From positions 1,277,485 to 1,341,484 of the forward strand of contig JAMYHL010000003.1 of assembly GCA_025531455.1 (NCBI GenBank): DNA of 64,000 bases. The letters are read 5' to 3'. The position numbers and the translations under genes are program-made. The notes beneath the pieces are model-generated. The model was given only the letters and a program-made list of their open reading frames with translations, did no database searches and was not told the DNA's origin. Shown one piece after another: positions 42,264 through 54,373 of this stretch; within the stretch, counting starts at the first letter, position 1; the number at the start of each line of letters is the position of its first letter. This stretch comes from Apiotrichum sp. Y4204. Taxonomy: Eukaryota > Basidiomycota > Tremellomycetes > Trichosporonales > Trichosporonaceae.

Positions 42264-43246
42264 ATGTCCAAGTGTGAGTATCCACGCCCGGCACAGCGTC
42301 GATCGCGAAGAGGACCGTATGGACGTTTGAGAAAACCGCTGGGATCGGACGATTGCTCGACCTCGCGCGCGCGAAAATCGAAAGGTCGACCCCGCGAACG
42401 ACCGTGAAAAGACCGTGTTGGCGAGAGTGCGCGACCGCGAAATTTGAGATGGGCGTCCGCAGAAGAGAAAGACGTCGGATGGAGGAGAATCGTCGAGAGA
42501 GAGGGCAACGGCGCGGAGAACTGGAGGAATGGAGGCGGCCTGTTCGGACGCACGAATCTCGAGACGCCCCGAGGACCACGACCGCGACGAAGACCTGTGC
42601 CGGGTCCAGGATTGATCAGACCGCGTTCATGCTAACCGTCCAGCCGCTGCCACCGGCACCAAGTTCCGCATGACCCTCGGTCTCCCCGTCGGCGCCGTCA
42701 TGAACTGCGCTGACAACTCGGGTGCCAAGAGTGGGTATCGAATTTGGGATTCGCTGTGAATTTGGACTGGAAGTGCGGTTTGAGCATCCAGCTCAACTGC
42801 TTCCTGTCCCAGCGTTCACGGCGATCCCTCGATCTTGCGCGCGTTCGTGTCGCTAACGATACAGACCTCTACGTCATCTCGGTCATTGGCTTCGGTGCTC
42901 GTCTTAACCGTCTCCCCGCCGCCGCCGCTGGTGATATGGTTATGGCTTCGGTCAAGAAGGGCAAGCCCGAGCTCCGCAAGAAGGTCATGCCCGCCGTCAT
43001 CTGCCGTCAGCGCAAGGCCTGGCGCCGTCGGGACGGTGTCTTCCTCTACTTCGAGGACAACGCCGGTGTCATCGTCAACGCCAAGGGCGAGATGAAGGGT
43101 TCCGCCATCAACGGCCCGTGAGTGTGGATGTGAAGGCGCGAGGCCTTGGGAACAGTAGAGCTGGTTATTCTGACTTGCACAGCGTCGCCAAGGAGTGCGC
43201 CGACCTCTGGCCCCGTATCGCCTCCAACGCCGGTACCGTCGTCTAA
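42264..43246 (+). CDS. RPL23: 60S ribosomal protein L23 (uL14)
   Basis: Universal large-subunit protein at the 60S interface. Four exons: 42264-42273, 42644-42730, 42865-43117, 43183-43246 (137 aa, usual size). Exon 1 is just 10 nt (ATG TCC AAG T). The protein starts [20 protein letters not shown] and has [51 protein letters not shown] and the C-terminal [20 protein letters not shown]. Intron 1 (42274-42643, 370 nt) is much longer than the others and ends with CTAACCGTCCAG; I looked for a box C/D snoRNA in it and did not find a convincing one. Codon choice is strongly C/G-ending, as expected for a highly expressed gene. Confidence 0.97.
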
Positions 43247-43444
43247 GCGCGCCAGCGCCGAGTTGGGGATACATGGGTGTACGATGCACGAGCTATACTG
43301 CTACGTTGTGACAATGTGAATAGATCACAATGGAGCAGAGCAAGACAGACGGATCGGACAACTTGCATCGACTAACACACCCAAGACACTAAACACAGTC
43401 TAGATCATCAAGCCTTCAGATACACCAAAACGTTACTGCTCAGC

Positions 43445-44610
43445 CTAGAGCTTGGTGACCAGATATCCGAATCCGGCGATGCCGAGCAGGTATGAGGCCC
43501 ATATGGCTGGAGTCAGTCCACGCATCTCCGTCAGGACCTACAAAGCTTCTTCTTGGGATGCTGCTGGAGTGTCGGACCGATCATGGGCAGACCCATCATG
43601 TTGCAGAACGTGTGGGTAATAAAGGCCGGGGTGACGGAGCCTGTTGTCAGCGACGGCATTCGGATCTGTGCGAACCTGTGCGAATGAAGATGTACGAAGC
43701 GATCCACCCAAACAATGTTGTGTAACCGGTTTGGAAAACTACCATCAGCGTGTAACCGGAAGCTGCCACTCACCAGCGCTCATGATAGCCATTTTGAGAG
43801 CCCGCCCTGTACGACCCCCATCACGATAAACCTGGACGCCGTGGTGGATATGGGCTGACAGATGAGCATGTTATCTTCACCTCCAGTAGCTCACCAAGTC
43901 CAAACCAGAGCGGACTGGCGAACACGAGATACTTCCACGAGAAGCCGCCTAGGATAGATACTGCGATGATGGCGGAGCGGAAGAGAAGCTCCTCAGACAG
44001 CGGGCCCTGCCATTAGTGATGAGGCGGTACAGAGCTGCCGGGGACGTACAACAAGATAGTTGCGCTCCTCGGGGAGGCCAAACTGAAGAGGACCAAAGTT
44101 CCTTTGTCCTGGGAGAGTGCCGTCCAGATAGAAGCCGTAGAGAGGGCCAAGGAAGAGAACAGGGCCGAGGGCATAGGCGATGGGTTTGTCGAGTGCAAAG
44201 GTGGAGAGACCAAGGAGCCGTGCGGTGCGGATCCACTAGACGTTGTCAGCGATTTCGCCCAAGTATGAACAATAGAAACGTACCACCTCCTTTCCAGTCT
44301 CCCAGAAGGTATCCCGCGAGACTTTGTAGCCTCCTATTGTGTAAACAACCCCACCCACGCACGCCAAGCACAGCCGTGTAGCTATCGAGACCGCCTTCAT
44401 GCGCGACTTCATCGTGCCCGGATGGTCGCGGTGTCCAGGGGGTGGGTACTCATTCTTGTCACTCGCCGCCACTGGAAAGATGTAGGGAGCGAGATAGACA
44501 GATCCGACATATGCGCTGGTAAAAGCAAAGGCGAGACTGTTGGCAGCCAGAGGTGTGATGCCGAGCGCCAAGGGCGCAGGGAGCGCAAGAATGGGGGATA
44601 ACGCGACCAT
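43445..44610 (-). CDS. RCE1: CAAX prenyl protease 2 (Rce1)
   Basis: ER-membrane CPBP-family endopeptidase that removes the last three residues of prenylated CAAX proteins such as Ras and Rho. Seven exons: 44610-44284, 44235-44050, 44006-43895, 43854-43774, 43738-43676, 43640-43542, 43506-43445 (309 aa). Hydrophobic N-terminal segments precede HPGTMKSRMKAVSIATRLCL. Catalytic signatures are intact: EELLFR in VGPLSEELLFRSAII, HIHHG in WFGLAHIHHGVQVYRD, and HTFCNMMGLP near the C-terminus. The chain ends KKKLSIWASYLLGIAGFGYL and VTKL, a final membrane segment on the last exon. Most introns are 35-48 nt. One donor is the unusual GTTCGC (43675). It is divergent from the Atg38-like gene with 330 bp between starts, and convergent with RPL23 with only 198 bp between stops. 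Confidence 0.93.
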
Positions 44611-44940
44611 CTACCAGTCGAGAGAGGTGTGGGTGATGGAGAGAACGACAATACTTGGAACTGCAATCTGATGTCTACGATATTGTGGACGCGGGTGATG
44701 TCTGGCAAGAGAACAATGGACGCGATGGCAAGAACCGACATTTGTCTCAACCAAAGACGATGACCTCGGGATGGACGGGATGGACCGTCTCTTGTCACGT
44801 GACTGTGGGCCCCCGCGTTTATCGGTCCTGCGGCATCGTCATCCGCTTGAGTTGGTGGACGTCGGCCAATGCGGCCAAGATGGTGACCCATGATGGACGC
44901 GACCGAGCTTTCATCTTGTTGTTGACACCTTCTTGCCACC
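44611..44940. promoter_or_regulatory. bidirectional promoter RCE1 / Atg38-like gene with a TCACGTGA site
   Basis: A 330-bp spacer between divergent start codons. The palindrome TCACGTGA at 44795-44802 sits centrally and is followed by C, giving TCACGTGAC, a Cbf1/bHLH-type site. The same octamer occurs twice upstream of TYR1 (63082 and 63349). Confidence 0.55.
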
Positions 44941-46726
44941 ATGAGTGCCAGCGACAACAAGCTACAACGGGTGTGTATCTCCTTGCTCTGCGCTAGGCAT
45001 GACTAACATCTATCAAAGGCCCATCAGCTTTCGGCGCAGGGCTCGACTCTCTCGCGGCCAGCAGAAGCTGATGTTGCCACCTTGCGACAGGCACTGGAAG
45101 CTTACTCCGAAGCAGCGGATCTCTTTGACGCGGCAAGCGCGACGGCTGATGATGCGGTTTGTAAACAAAACACATAACTAAGCTTATGGCTGATCCTCCT
45201 AGACGCGCCAGACCCTACGCATGCTTGTCCTGCAGCATCGGAAGTTTGTACGCGATCTCGAACGTCGAATTGCCCGGTTAGCAGCTGTACCGTCTTCCCC
45301 AACGTTCGCCAACTCGCCAACATCAACATCACCAACCCAGAGCCAGACAAGATCCGCCTCCCCTCTAATCGGGACGACCGCCAGTCCTTCTCGAGCTAGT
45401 ACGGGCACACCTACACTTGGTGCGAGGCGAATGTCGGGCCCGGCGGTCGGCTTGAACGCGGGAGGCGTAGGGACCTTCAGTCGCCCAGGCCTAGGTAAGT
45501 TGCTCCCACGAAGAGGATGCTTAGAGGAGCTATGTCGGTGCTAACTAGTAGTGCATGCCACGTCTCTACCGCGCTCGGTCCCACCATTCACTCTGCGCCC
45601 CGTCGGAACGGCCCCTGCGCCTCCTTCCAACGGACCCTTTGGGAATCCCAGCAGTCCACGAGAACTGTATTCCAGCAGTTCCAGCTCTGAGCCACCAGAT
45701 GAGAGCTTTCTGTTGCCTGGCGCAGTACCGGAAACCTATGATCCGTTCTCTCGATTCTGGGCCAACCTGGAGAATATGCTGGACGAGATTAGTATTCCGC
45801 GAGCCCTGACAATGGCTCCTGTGGAGGTCCTTGCTGGCACACCCAACATTCCCGCTGGAAATCAGCCACCGGCTAAGACCAAGTCGAAGGGCAAAAGTCG
45901 AGGTAAGAGTCCCGGAATCACATCTCACGAACGGCATCGCTGACAGTAAGCGGAGCGGAGCCCTTCACCCTCAGAGTCATTCTATGTTGTTCCGCGGGGT
46001 CGTCAGCGAGACGCTCGTGATGAGCCTGCTCGTGCTGGAACACCGTCTGCCAAGACAAACGAGGAGCTGATGCTGGAGAATGAATCGCTTCGGGCATCAC
46101 TTGACGCATTAGCGAAACATACCCATCAACTTGAAGTCACCAACCGCTCGCTCACGGAGAGGGCCCAGGAAAGGGACAAGATTGTGCGATCTGTTGTTAC
46201 TGAGGTTAGACGAGAGGTGGGTACAGCGGGATAATTTCTCTCAACGCCCATGACGGTTCAGAATCTGACCTGTCAAGGCCCAGAAGGCGCGGCACGATCA
46301 AGATGTTATCAGATCACAGATTATGGCGTCGACAGCAACATTGCCCCCGGGTCAGCAGACCGGTCCGCCTGTCCTCGGTAAGTCTCTCGGCATTTTTGTT
46401 TCTGACTATTTCAAAGCCCTCAGGAAGCGGGTTGGAGAGCTGGAGGAAGAGGTTCGCCTGCTCAAGGACGATAATGGCAAGCTAGTAAGTTGGACACCAA
46501 TTCACAATGACCTGGAAATCCTCGGATCCAAACATAAAATGAGCAAAATGCTGACGGGCAGCGTGCGCAGGTCGACAAGTTCAAGGAAAGAGTAAGCAAT
46601 TCATGAATATACCGGTGAACCTCTTCAAGATGACTGACTTCGGTGCAGTGGGATAAGCTCAAGGCGAAGAAGGAAGCCAAGGTGGCAGCCGCTAAGGCTC
46701 GGAGTCCCGAGCCCTCCGCCAGCTAG
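44941..46726 (+). CDS. MIT-domain / coiled-coil protein, Atg38 (NRBF2)-like
   Basis: Nine exons: 44941-44970, 45019-45156, 45203-45494, 45552-45902, 45975-46216, 46278-46377, 46417-46484, 46562-46591, 46649-46726 (442 aa). The N-terminal ~75 residues form an MIT-like three-helix bundle (AHQLSAQGSTLSRP … ALEAYSEAADLFDAASATAD … LRMLVLQHRKFVRDLERRIA). A Ser/Pro/Thr-rich middle follows. The C-terminal half is coiled coil (NEELMLENESLRASLDALAK; LRKRVGELEEEVRLLKDDNG; WDKLKAKKEAKVAAAKARS). An MIT domain plus distal coiled coil is the architecture of Atg38/NRBF2, the subunit that bridges the autophagy PI3-kinase complex I; other MIT proteins remain possible. Intron 2 uses the uncommon donor GTTTGT (45157). 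The gene structure is well supported; the name is an inference. Confidence 0.72.
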
Positions 46727-46754
46727 AGCGTGTGGCGTCTGCAGGTTTGATTGA

Positions 46755-47102
46755 TTACTCCTCGACATCGTCTGTATATTTCATGTGTAGTTTCTCTACT
46801 GGAGAATGTATTGTAACAGGTGGTGGCGACATCGTGGGTACGCGCAAACCACGCGTGCCAGGGGACTGGTGGACTTCCGTACTTGACGAGTCGGGGTTGG
46901 CGACCCAAACGCAGGACGAATTTTTCCACTCACCTACCGGCTCTAGCGGTCTCACGATGGGAGGGAGACTCTGAGCCATGAAATGCTCAACCATGTCCTC
47001 GGTTGAGATCTCCCGGTCGAGATCATGGAGAGGCTCGATGACACTGAACAGCACGGTGAATGACTCCCCCCATACCTTTGCCCCACAACAAACTTCCCAC
47101 AT
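46755..47102 (-). CDS. small hypothetical ORF antisense-convergent to the Atg38-like gene
   Basis: 115 codons from ATG 47102. The stretch FTVLFSVIEPLHDLDREIS and EDMVEHFMAQSLPPIVRPLE uses mostly C/G-ending codons, unlike random frames nearby, and is followed by a GTAGGTGAGT donor-like sequence. The stop lies 29 bp past the Atg38-like stop on the other strand. No family recognised; it may be an exon of a longer, unresolved gene or chance. Confidence 0.25.
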   Translation of the reverse strand: MWEVCCGAKVWGESFTVLFSVIEPLHDLDREISTEDMVEHFMAQSLPPIVRPLEPVGEWKNSSCVWVANPDSSSTEVHQSPGTRGLRVPTMSPPPVTIHSPVEKLHMKYTDDVEE

Positions 47103-50100
47103 TCCCGGTGTCCAATATTCCCCGACCGAGTTGACTCCCAATGAGCCCGGACGACTGAGGGTCCACGCCTTTAGCTTTCGCTAGTCGCAATCACAGTCGC
47201 GCGCGCGTCCCAATGGGTTCAAACCTTGCTCGATCTAACGATCGAATGTGAAGATACGAGAGGAACAGTGGCACTACGATGTTGTGTGGCACTTTTTCTT
47301 TTGTTCTGGTCTCCCTTTTTCCCCTGCTTCTCAGGCCACTCGGCGCTCTGCCACTATTCTCGATGTTTCGGTCGTGTGCGTTAGCGCCGTGCTCCGCTCC
47401 CGGGAATGGATCTAAGAGGCCTCGGCAGGGCGGGGCGGGGCATGCGGATGGGGATGGGCGCCGTCGTCCCTTGCATGCTTCCCGGTTCCTCTTGATCAGC
47501 GAGCGGATAGAGCACTAGCTGGAGATTGCAAGCTGGGTGGGTACTCCATTGACCTCGCACGACTTCGGCGCTAAACTAAAAACGCCCACAAGCGTGACTG
47601 TCGGAAGTAACCAGGTAACCAAAAGGCTAGAGGATGGCTGAGACGCTTTGCTGATTTTGCTGGCTCTCCTGCCTGCATGCTAGCTATGCCGCAGCCGCGA
47701 CACATGGCGCGATCAAGTACTGCGAGTGATTGCATGATTGGCCGGGATCGATACGTTGCGCACGCCAAGCGCACCGATCGATAAAACCATCCCGACACGG
47801 TACGCTCACTAGCGGTTCCTATCAGTTCACGCCCAAAGGCGATGGGACCACGGTTCCACCACGAGACGCCATGGGACGCAACAAGGTTGAGGATTGCCAG
47901 ATAACTAGCTGGAACTAATAACTGTATCGCATGTAGAGCCCAGAGTCTCCGATGGGGCTGTTCGATCACATGGGTCCAACTACCCTCAGTCGTTAGTGCA
48001 TATGCGGTTAATTGAAAACAGTCTTGTTGGTACTGTTTGTGCATTATCTCTGCTTGTTGCCACCCAACTGACCCATCATCAGGGAACAGTAGTGTGCCGA
48101 TAGCTACCCGCACCATCGCTTAGTTCCCGCATTCAGCCTAGCGCACTAGTGTGACGGTCACAGGTGTTCGAGATCTGCATGCTTCGGGCACTGGTTCTAA
48201 CCGGAACGTCTGCCGGGGGACATCTGTGCACCGTTCCTGTGTGATCTGGTGCGGCCTGGCGTTGGGCTCAGACGTTGGCGTCAGCGGAGTTGCGTTTCGG
48301 GTTATCACCGCCGAGACAGATCCGGGCTCCGAGACCGGAGCAGATCCGAAGACTTTTCTCTGTCAATATGTGCCCGTGACTGTGTCAAGATGTCTCCGTG
48401 ATACACCGAGAGTATGACAACTACGTGACACGAGGGGCAGCCGAGATGGGAAACAGCCGTGATGCGGGCGGGTACCACTAGCACGGAAAGAGACTGGAAC
48501 AGGTCAGCGGAGCGTTAACTTTCCGCAACCGTGAACCGACCAAGAACACCGACGGCAACTGTCGCGCTAGCAACAATAGTGCCCTTGCATGGCCGGATCT
48601 AGGAGTACCGGTGTCAAAGCGTGTCAGTTGGAATCGCAGACCGCGGATTGTGGCACTCTGGTATCTCGATGCCATAACGATCTCCGACCTTGTGCACCGC
48701 GGTATCTGTCGCACATCTCGGACACTGCTTGTTAGTGGAAGCAATACCATGTACCGTACTGACCTAGATCGTTGCCGTCGTTCACTCCGGCCGATCCGGT
48801 CGTTCCGCTCCTTCCCTCTGCGTGGCTCCAACCTGTATCAAGTCTCCCCCCACTATCATCAATGTAAGCCCCGACCTGTTTGTTGGGAACAGGGCGCGGG
48901 CTGTGATCCGTTGGGGTGTGTACAGCGGCGATTTGAGTTTATTTAGGGCTCGAGGGGCCATTTGCTGCCTGTAGTTGCCTCCCCCTGACCTGGCGCGTTT
49001 TAGTCCGCACAACTTTAAAGCATTTTGTTCCAAAAACTCGACTTGCCGTGCACATGGGGTCTTCACGAGATTGACGCATGCCCAGCCGATGTACAGTATA
49101 CACAGGGCTTCAGTCGTACATGGCGTACGTGGCGGCGCCGCCCTGCCGATCTTTGCTAGCGACCGTTGTTCTGATCGCGACAACCTGCAGGGAACGCACC
49201 CACGTACACCAACCACCAGTCCACTGTACACCAGTACACCCATTCTCGATCATCTCACACATGTGTCGGATGCGCCGCTCAATGTTCTAGGCTAGTGCGT
49301 TACAGTCTGGGGCTACTGAACTCTATCCGGACGATCACAGTGCGTCAACAGTGCTTGCAGAAGGGTTCTCCGCCGCCATGGACGTTATAGATGGCTATCA
49401 CAACCCTGGACTAAATCAATCTAGCACGACTCCAGTAACTGTGTAAAAGCATTTAGCCCTTGGACATCAAAGATACATTGCATCCGCCCAACATTGCCGA
49501 AAGGGGTGCAAACAGTCTCTGGCACCCTCTGGCTGCCGCGCACTGCCGCCCTTCATGATGCGTGGGCCATTGATCACTGGCCAACCCTGGTCCCTCATCT
49601 GGAGTGACTGTGCCAAAACCCAATCGACAGCGTCCTCCCCTTATTGCTACGAGGAGGAGCTCGAAATCAACCCGGGATCTACGTTCCCTGTGGCTTCACA
49701 CCAGCATTCACCCGGGCAGCATTGTGTGCGTGTTCCGCCTATGCTGCCTGCCCCCCTGCTCCCGAGATAACCGCAACATGCAGTTGCTCGGGTCTGGGCA
49801 GGGAACTTGCTTCACAAAAGTCGCCATGTTCGCACCCAAGAACGAACAGATCTACACCTCCCCTGTGCCCTGTAACGACGAGAGTGCACGCGATTTGAGT
49901 GCATTTGAGTGCAGTCCTGTATACTCGGCCAGGACAAACCTTGCCCAGAACAGTTGATCAGAGTTGCATCCGAGCTGAGGGTACGGGTGTGCATAAAGCC
50001 TTTGTGCAATTGGGAACAGGCAGAATAACTAGAGGATCCACTCCTGAGCTCGGGGAGATGCAGTAAAACTTCGAAGTACGTGCTTCATGTGTACCTCGCG

Positions 50101-51040
50101 GCGACCCCAGTTGCTGGTCGTCCCCTTTTGTCCCTTGCATGTCGTCAGCAAAGGCCTCGAGGAAGGAGTGTCCCTGCCCTGTGGGTGCGTATGGGTTGGG
50201 GAGCCGCTTTCTGGGTCCGAGGTTTATGATTTCGCCTTTTCCGACAGCGCGACATGCAACTTTCCTGTCGTCGTGTGCGTGCGCCATGATCGCGCCGTGA
50301 GTCGTGGCAAGTGGGCCATGTGGAACGTGCGAGCCCTTGCGCGGCCGTGCGGTCTGACGAGCAGGTAGGTGTCGGCCCCTGCTCCATTCTCCGTGATCCA
50401 TGACGTCGCCAGGCGAGCCAGCTAGTGCGTGTTAGCGTTTGGTCGGGGCTTTGCAGGAGTCGTCTGATTTCCTTTGTTGACACGCCGCCATCCGTCATCC
50501 TCGGCGCAAACAACCGACCCTCCGAGCCACGGCCGTCCCTTCACCGATGTGTTGACGCCGGGGGAAAAGTCCAAACGTCGCGCCGTGCGACTTCACCTCT
50601 TCGGTCTCTTCCCTGTTTCCGTTGCCACATGACTGACATAGTTCTGCCCTCTGCCCCAGCATCTTGGGGCAGACACTACTAGTGGTTACAGTAACAGACA
50701 CACAATGTTCCGGGAGCCTGGAGCACTACTAGTACCCGATACACGGGGCAAGACGAAAGGCTAAAGCCAACCCTGCCTCACCAGACAACGGGAATCAGAG
50801 CTGAACCAAGATATGGTTGGTGGGCGGGTGAGGTCAGCGAGTGTCATCTAAGCCTGCCGCGGCACGAGACCAAAGGGCCAGATCTCCCCAGGCGTCAGAG
50901 GCAGGGCTATAAGTTCGGCACGCCGGGACGGGGAAAAAAGAAGAGAAAAAGAAAAAACAATGGGTGCCTGATTTTACCACTAGACAGCGCGCTCTGCCGT
51001 TCACATGGAGACAGGCACCAGTGGCCTTTTTATCGCATTA

Positions 51041-51094
51041 TTCCTTTTTTTTTTTTTTTTCTTTTTTTTCTTTTTTTTCTTTCTCCTTTTTTTT
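51041..51094 (+). repeat. T-rich low-complexity tract
   Basis: About 54 bases of almost pure T interrupted by single C (runs of 16, 8, 8 and 8 T). Simple sequence, likely length-variable. Confidence 0.85.
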
Positions 51095-54000
51095 CGCGCC
51101 ATCATGCGTTGGGAATCAATCTTTGGACTTTGTAGGCTCGAAGGGTTTGATCAGAACTGCGAGGGGAAAAGGGTCTGAGAGTCAAATAAATCCACGGTAC
51201 CGACGAACAAAAGAGATGTGTGTTTTGCAACCTGGGATACTCAATCAAGCGACATGTAACAGATTCATCCGCGCGAGGCGTGATCGGAGTGGCGTGTGGT
51301 GACCGACGTTGCAAGAAGGGCGCCCCAAGCCACACAACGCCACACAACGCCACACCGATCCCGATCGCACTGCACCGTGCGCTGTGCACTGTCATCTTCG
51401 CTTGTGCGCAGGATCCTGAGAGGGAGTAGCAAGGTGATGATGCTGGGCTGACTGTATCATAATGTATGACCTCCTGATCCTAGCGATTAGCATGATGCGC
51501 AAACGGCAGTGGCGCCACCATCAACCCGTCATCCGGTGGGAAAGATCTCTCACAACTGCCATCAATGGTAATTTTATGATGGACGACAGCCGCTGCCCGT
51601 CTCAGTGGCAATGTGCGGTCCAGGCCAGCGAGGTCTACAAACAAACGGCACTGCTCCCTGATGCGCTGTCGGCATCGGCGCTGGCAGTGTGGTCACCGTC
51701 GTGAAGGTAAAAGTTGACATGTTCGGCGGGAACGGGGTGGTCTGTTCTACCCAGGAGGCCGGAGCGACCAGGTCGCTGTCACTGAAGGTGCGAACGGGAA
51801 AGGGGAGGGGTGTTGGATGCTCCAGGCCTGTCGAGGCGTTTGGGACCTGGGGGGACCTTGATTCAGGACAGTGTCCTCTGGGGTTAGGGTAATGGCTTTG
51901 GTCGTCCTAGTCGGGTGAATGCCTCAGCCCAGAGCGTAAAGCCTATCCCGCCCTCTTGCCCTGAAAACGGCAAGTGTCTGAGGCCATGTTGAGGCCCGTG
52001 AGAGGCCGTGCGAGGCCTGCGAAGGGATCTTGGTGACAGGCACAGGAAGCGCATGAGCTGCAGAGCATGGTCATCAGAGCCCCCTTCCTCCGCCCCACAT
52101 GCCGCAGGCCCAAGCAAGGTCCCAAATGAACAGACAGGTCTAGCATGCTCGGCGAGGAGAGACAAAACGCAGGGCCGGGTCGCACCGAAATATGTGTGGG
52201 CCTGCACAGAAGCGCGGCAGAAGCCAAGGGGAATGCGGCTGCAAACCATGGCGCCGCACACCGCATACGGTCATGATCTCGCCGATGCAGCTATCGAGCC
52301 GTCCATGCATGAACACCGCGAGTGAGCGAGCAGGCCGATAACAAGCATGGTCCCTCACTCTCCACTGTGCGCCAACAGGTCCGGAGGAGATTTGGGGTCA
52401 GTCCGTCACCGGCAGGTGCGCACCAGGCCGAGATGCGAACGAGACTTGCCGCCTCGCAGCTGGCAGCGGGCAGATGGCCAGAGGCGCCCGGAGCTCGGAT
52501 GGTCGGCCCGGGGGAGGGCGAGAGGCCCACAGGAGGAGCGGAATGGCCAGCGTCTCGCTGACCTGCATGTGATGCACGCATGATACCGTGTGATATGCAT
52601 GGTGTTCGGGGCGAAGGGGCTCATTGTGCAGTTGCAGTGTGCCGCGAGCCGTGCATGCGATGGTGCGTTCATGCAGCACGGCGCTGGCGCTGCGGCTCGT
52701 GGGCCAGGCCGTGTGCTGAGATACGGATGTGATGCGATGCGCCGCCGGCACTTCCTGCGGCTCCTGCCCCCTCATGGTCCCCCCTCGTCCTCCTCCACCC
52801 CTCCCCCTCCCCTCTGCGCTCGCGCTGCTCGCTCTCGGCATCTCCTCTGGTTTCTCCCCCCTTGTCCCTCCGAAGCTTCTGGCGGAGCAAGCAGAGGCAC
52901 AGCGGGTGGGATGCGGGGCTCGGCTGGGCTGTCCGCCAAGTTTCTGCCTGCACGCTGCCTGCCCATCAACAACACAGTCATGAACACTAGACCGAATGCT
53001 ATCCAGATATCAGTCCAGCCTTGCACACGTCTCGGCCCATCTTTTCTCCTCCGTTTGTGCATCTTGCTCGCTACTCACACCACCCTGCACATTCATCAGT
53101 CGACAAAAGCCCATAGTCCGCAACTGATCTTGTTTTTGTTTCACCACACACCACACTTTTTTCCACTGCCAGGCGACCTTTTTCGCGGTAACCCAGATTT
53201 CCCTGTTCTCCGTCGTGCCCAAGACTCGCCGCATATCGACCTGTAGTCGTCTGCGCGTTCATTACCAGCTACTGCCGTCGAACGACGTCCGATCTGTAAT
53301 CTCTGGCCTGGCCGTCCGGAGCTGCCTCCGCCGCCGCATCGATACGACAAGTTCAGCACTTGTCCCGAACGCCACACGCCGCACCGTGCAACCACGCACT
53401 ATCCCGGCAAACCCTCGAAACAGGTCTCTCCCATTCACCTCCTATCCAGGGCAACAACCTGGCGCCTCTGCCACCTTGTGGTCGTTACAAGCTATAACGT
53501 CACCCGCATCCTGCTCCTTAACTACGCGTTCATCCCTGTGTTGTCTCCTCCTGCCCCGTTTTGCCTCCTCCCCTTCGCCTCGCCTGGCCCTCTTAGCGCT
53601 CTCTCTGCACTCCAGGCGCCTCCACAGAACAGAACAACACACATCCAGGATCCAGGGGCTAAAAAGCCAGTAGCGCAGTCAGCCAAAGCTTTGTGAGCTA
53701 GCGCTGCTATCAAGAGTGGTCGCTCGTGATCATCGGACTGGTATCTCACCGGCCGTCGGCAATCTTTCTTTCAATCTCACTCTCTCACCTCCCTACCACC
53801 GAGACCCACTCACCACCCCGACCCACCTTCTCGCCTCCCCCCCTCCCCCTCCCCCCTCTCATCCCCCTCCTCCCACCGTTCCCCATCGCATCCTCTCCTC
53901 TCGGTCTTCACTCCCAACTCATCCGCCATCATTTCTCCACATCCCCTCCCCCCCTTCTGCGACGTTTATTTCTTCTACTTCCATAGCTCCTCCCCATCTT

Positions 54001-54373
54001 CTTCACCTTCACCCCCCTTCCTCCACCTTCTGCTCATTCACGCAGCATTCCTGCTCCATCTTGCTTGTTGATTCCACCCCGACGACGATCATGCACACGG
54101 ACAAGATCTAAATTCGAATAATCTACCGATCTGTCAACATCCTGCCCATCTCATCATTCTGGGATCGGATCAATAACAACGCACAAGCATTTTCGACCAC
54201 ACCATCTATATAGCTTTCCGGGCCGGCTCCTCCCCACCACCAACAACCACACCACTGCCCGGCGCATACATACATCACACTGCTGGTTGCCTTGACCTAT
54301 TCATTCCCGTCCACATACACCCACCTTCTCCATCCCGCTCGACGCATTTACTGCATTTGACTATATTCGCACC

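Larger units (their letters stand above)
46727..54373. other. 7.6 kb gene-poor region upstream of the WOPR regulator
   Basis: Apart from the small minus-strand ORF at 46755-47102, I find no gene by motif or splice pattern. The largest frames (47571-48116 minus, 52590-53246 plus) match nothing I know. The last ~670 bp (53700-54373) are very pyrimidine-rich and ATG-poor, a likely long 5' leader of the WOPR gene. A T-rich low-complexity tract lies at 51041-51094. A long upstream region would suit a gene with complex control, as known for WOR1 in Candida, but this is inference. Confidence 0.5.

Noticed and set aside
42274..42643. snoRNA in RPL23 intron 1
   Set aside because: No convincing pair of C (RTGATGA) and D (CTGA) boxes with a terminal stem was found by eye.
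47571..48116. 181-codon minus-strand ORF
   Set aside because: No motif recognised and no splice context; hydrophobic patches alone are not evidence.
51880..51889. Telomere-like GGGGTTAGGG
   Set aside because: Single occurrence, no tandem array; chance match.
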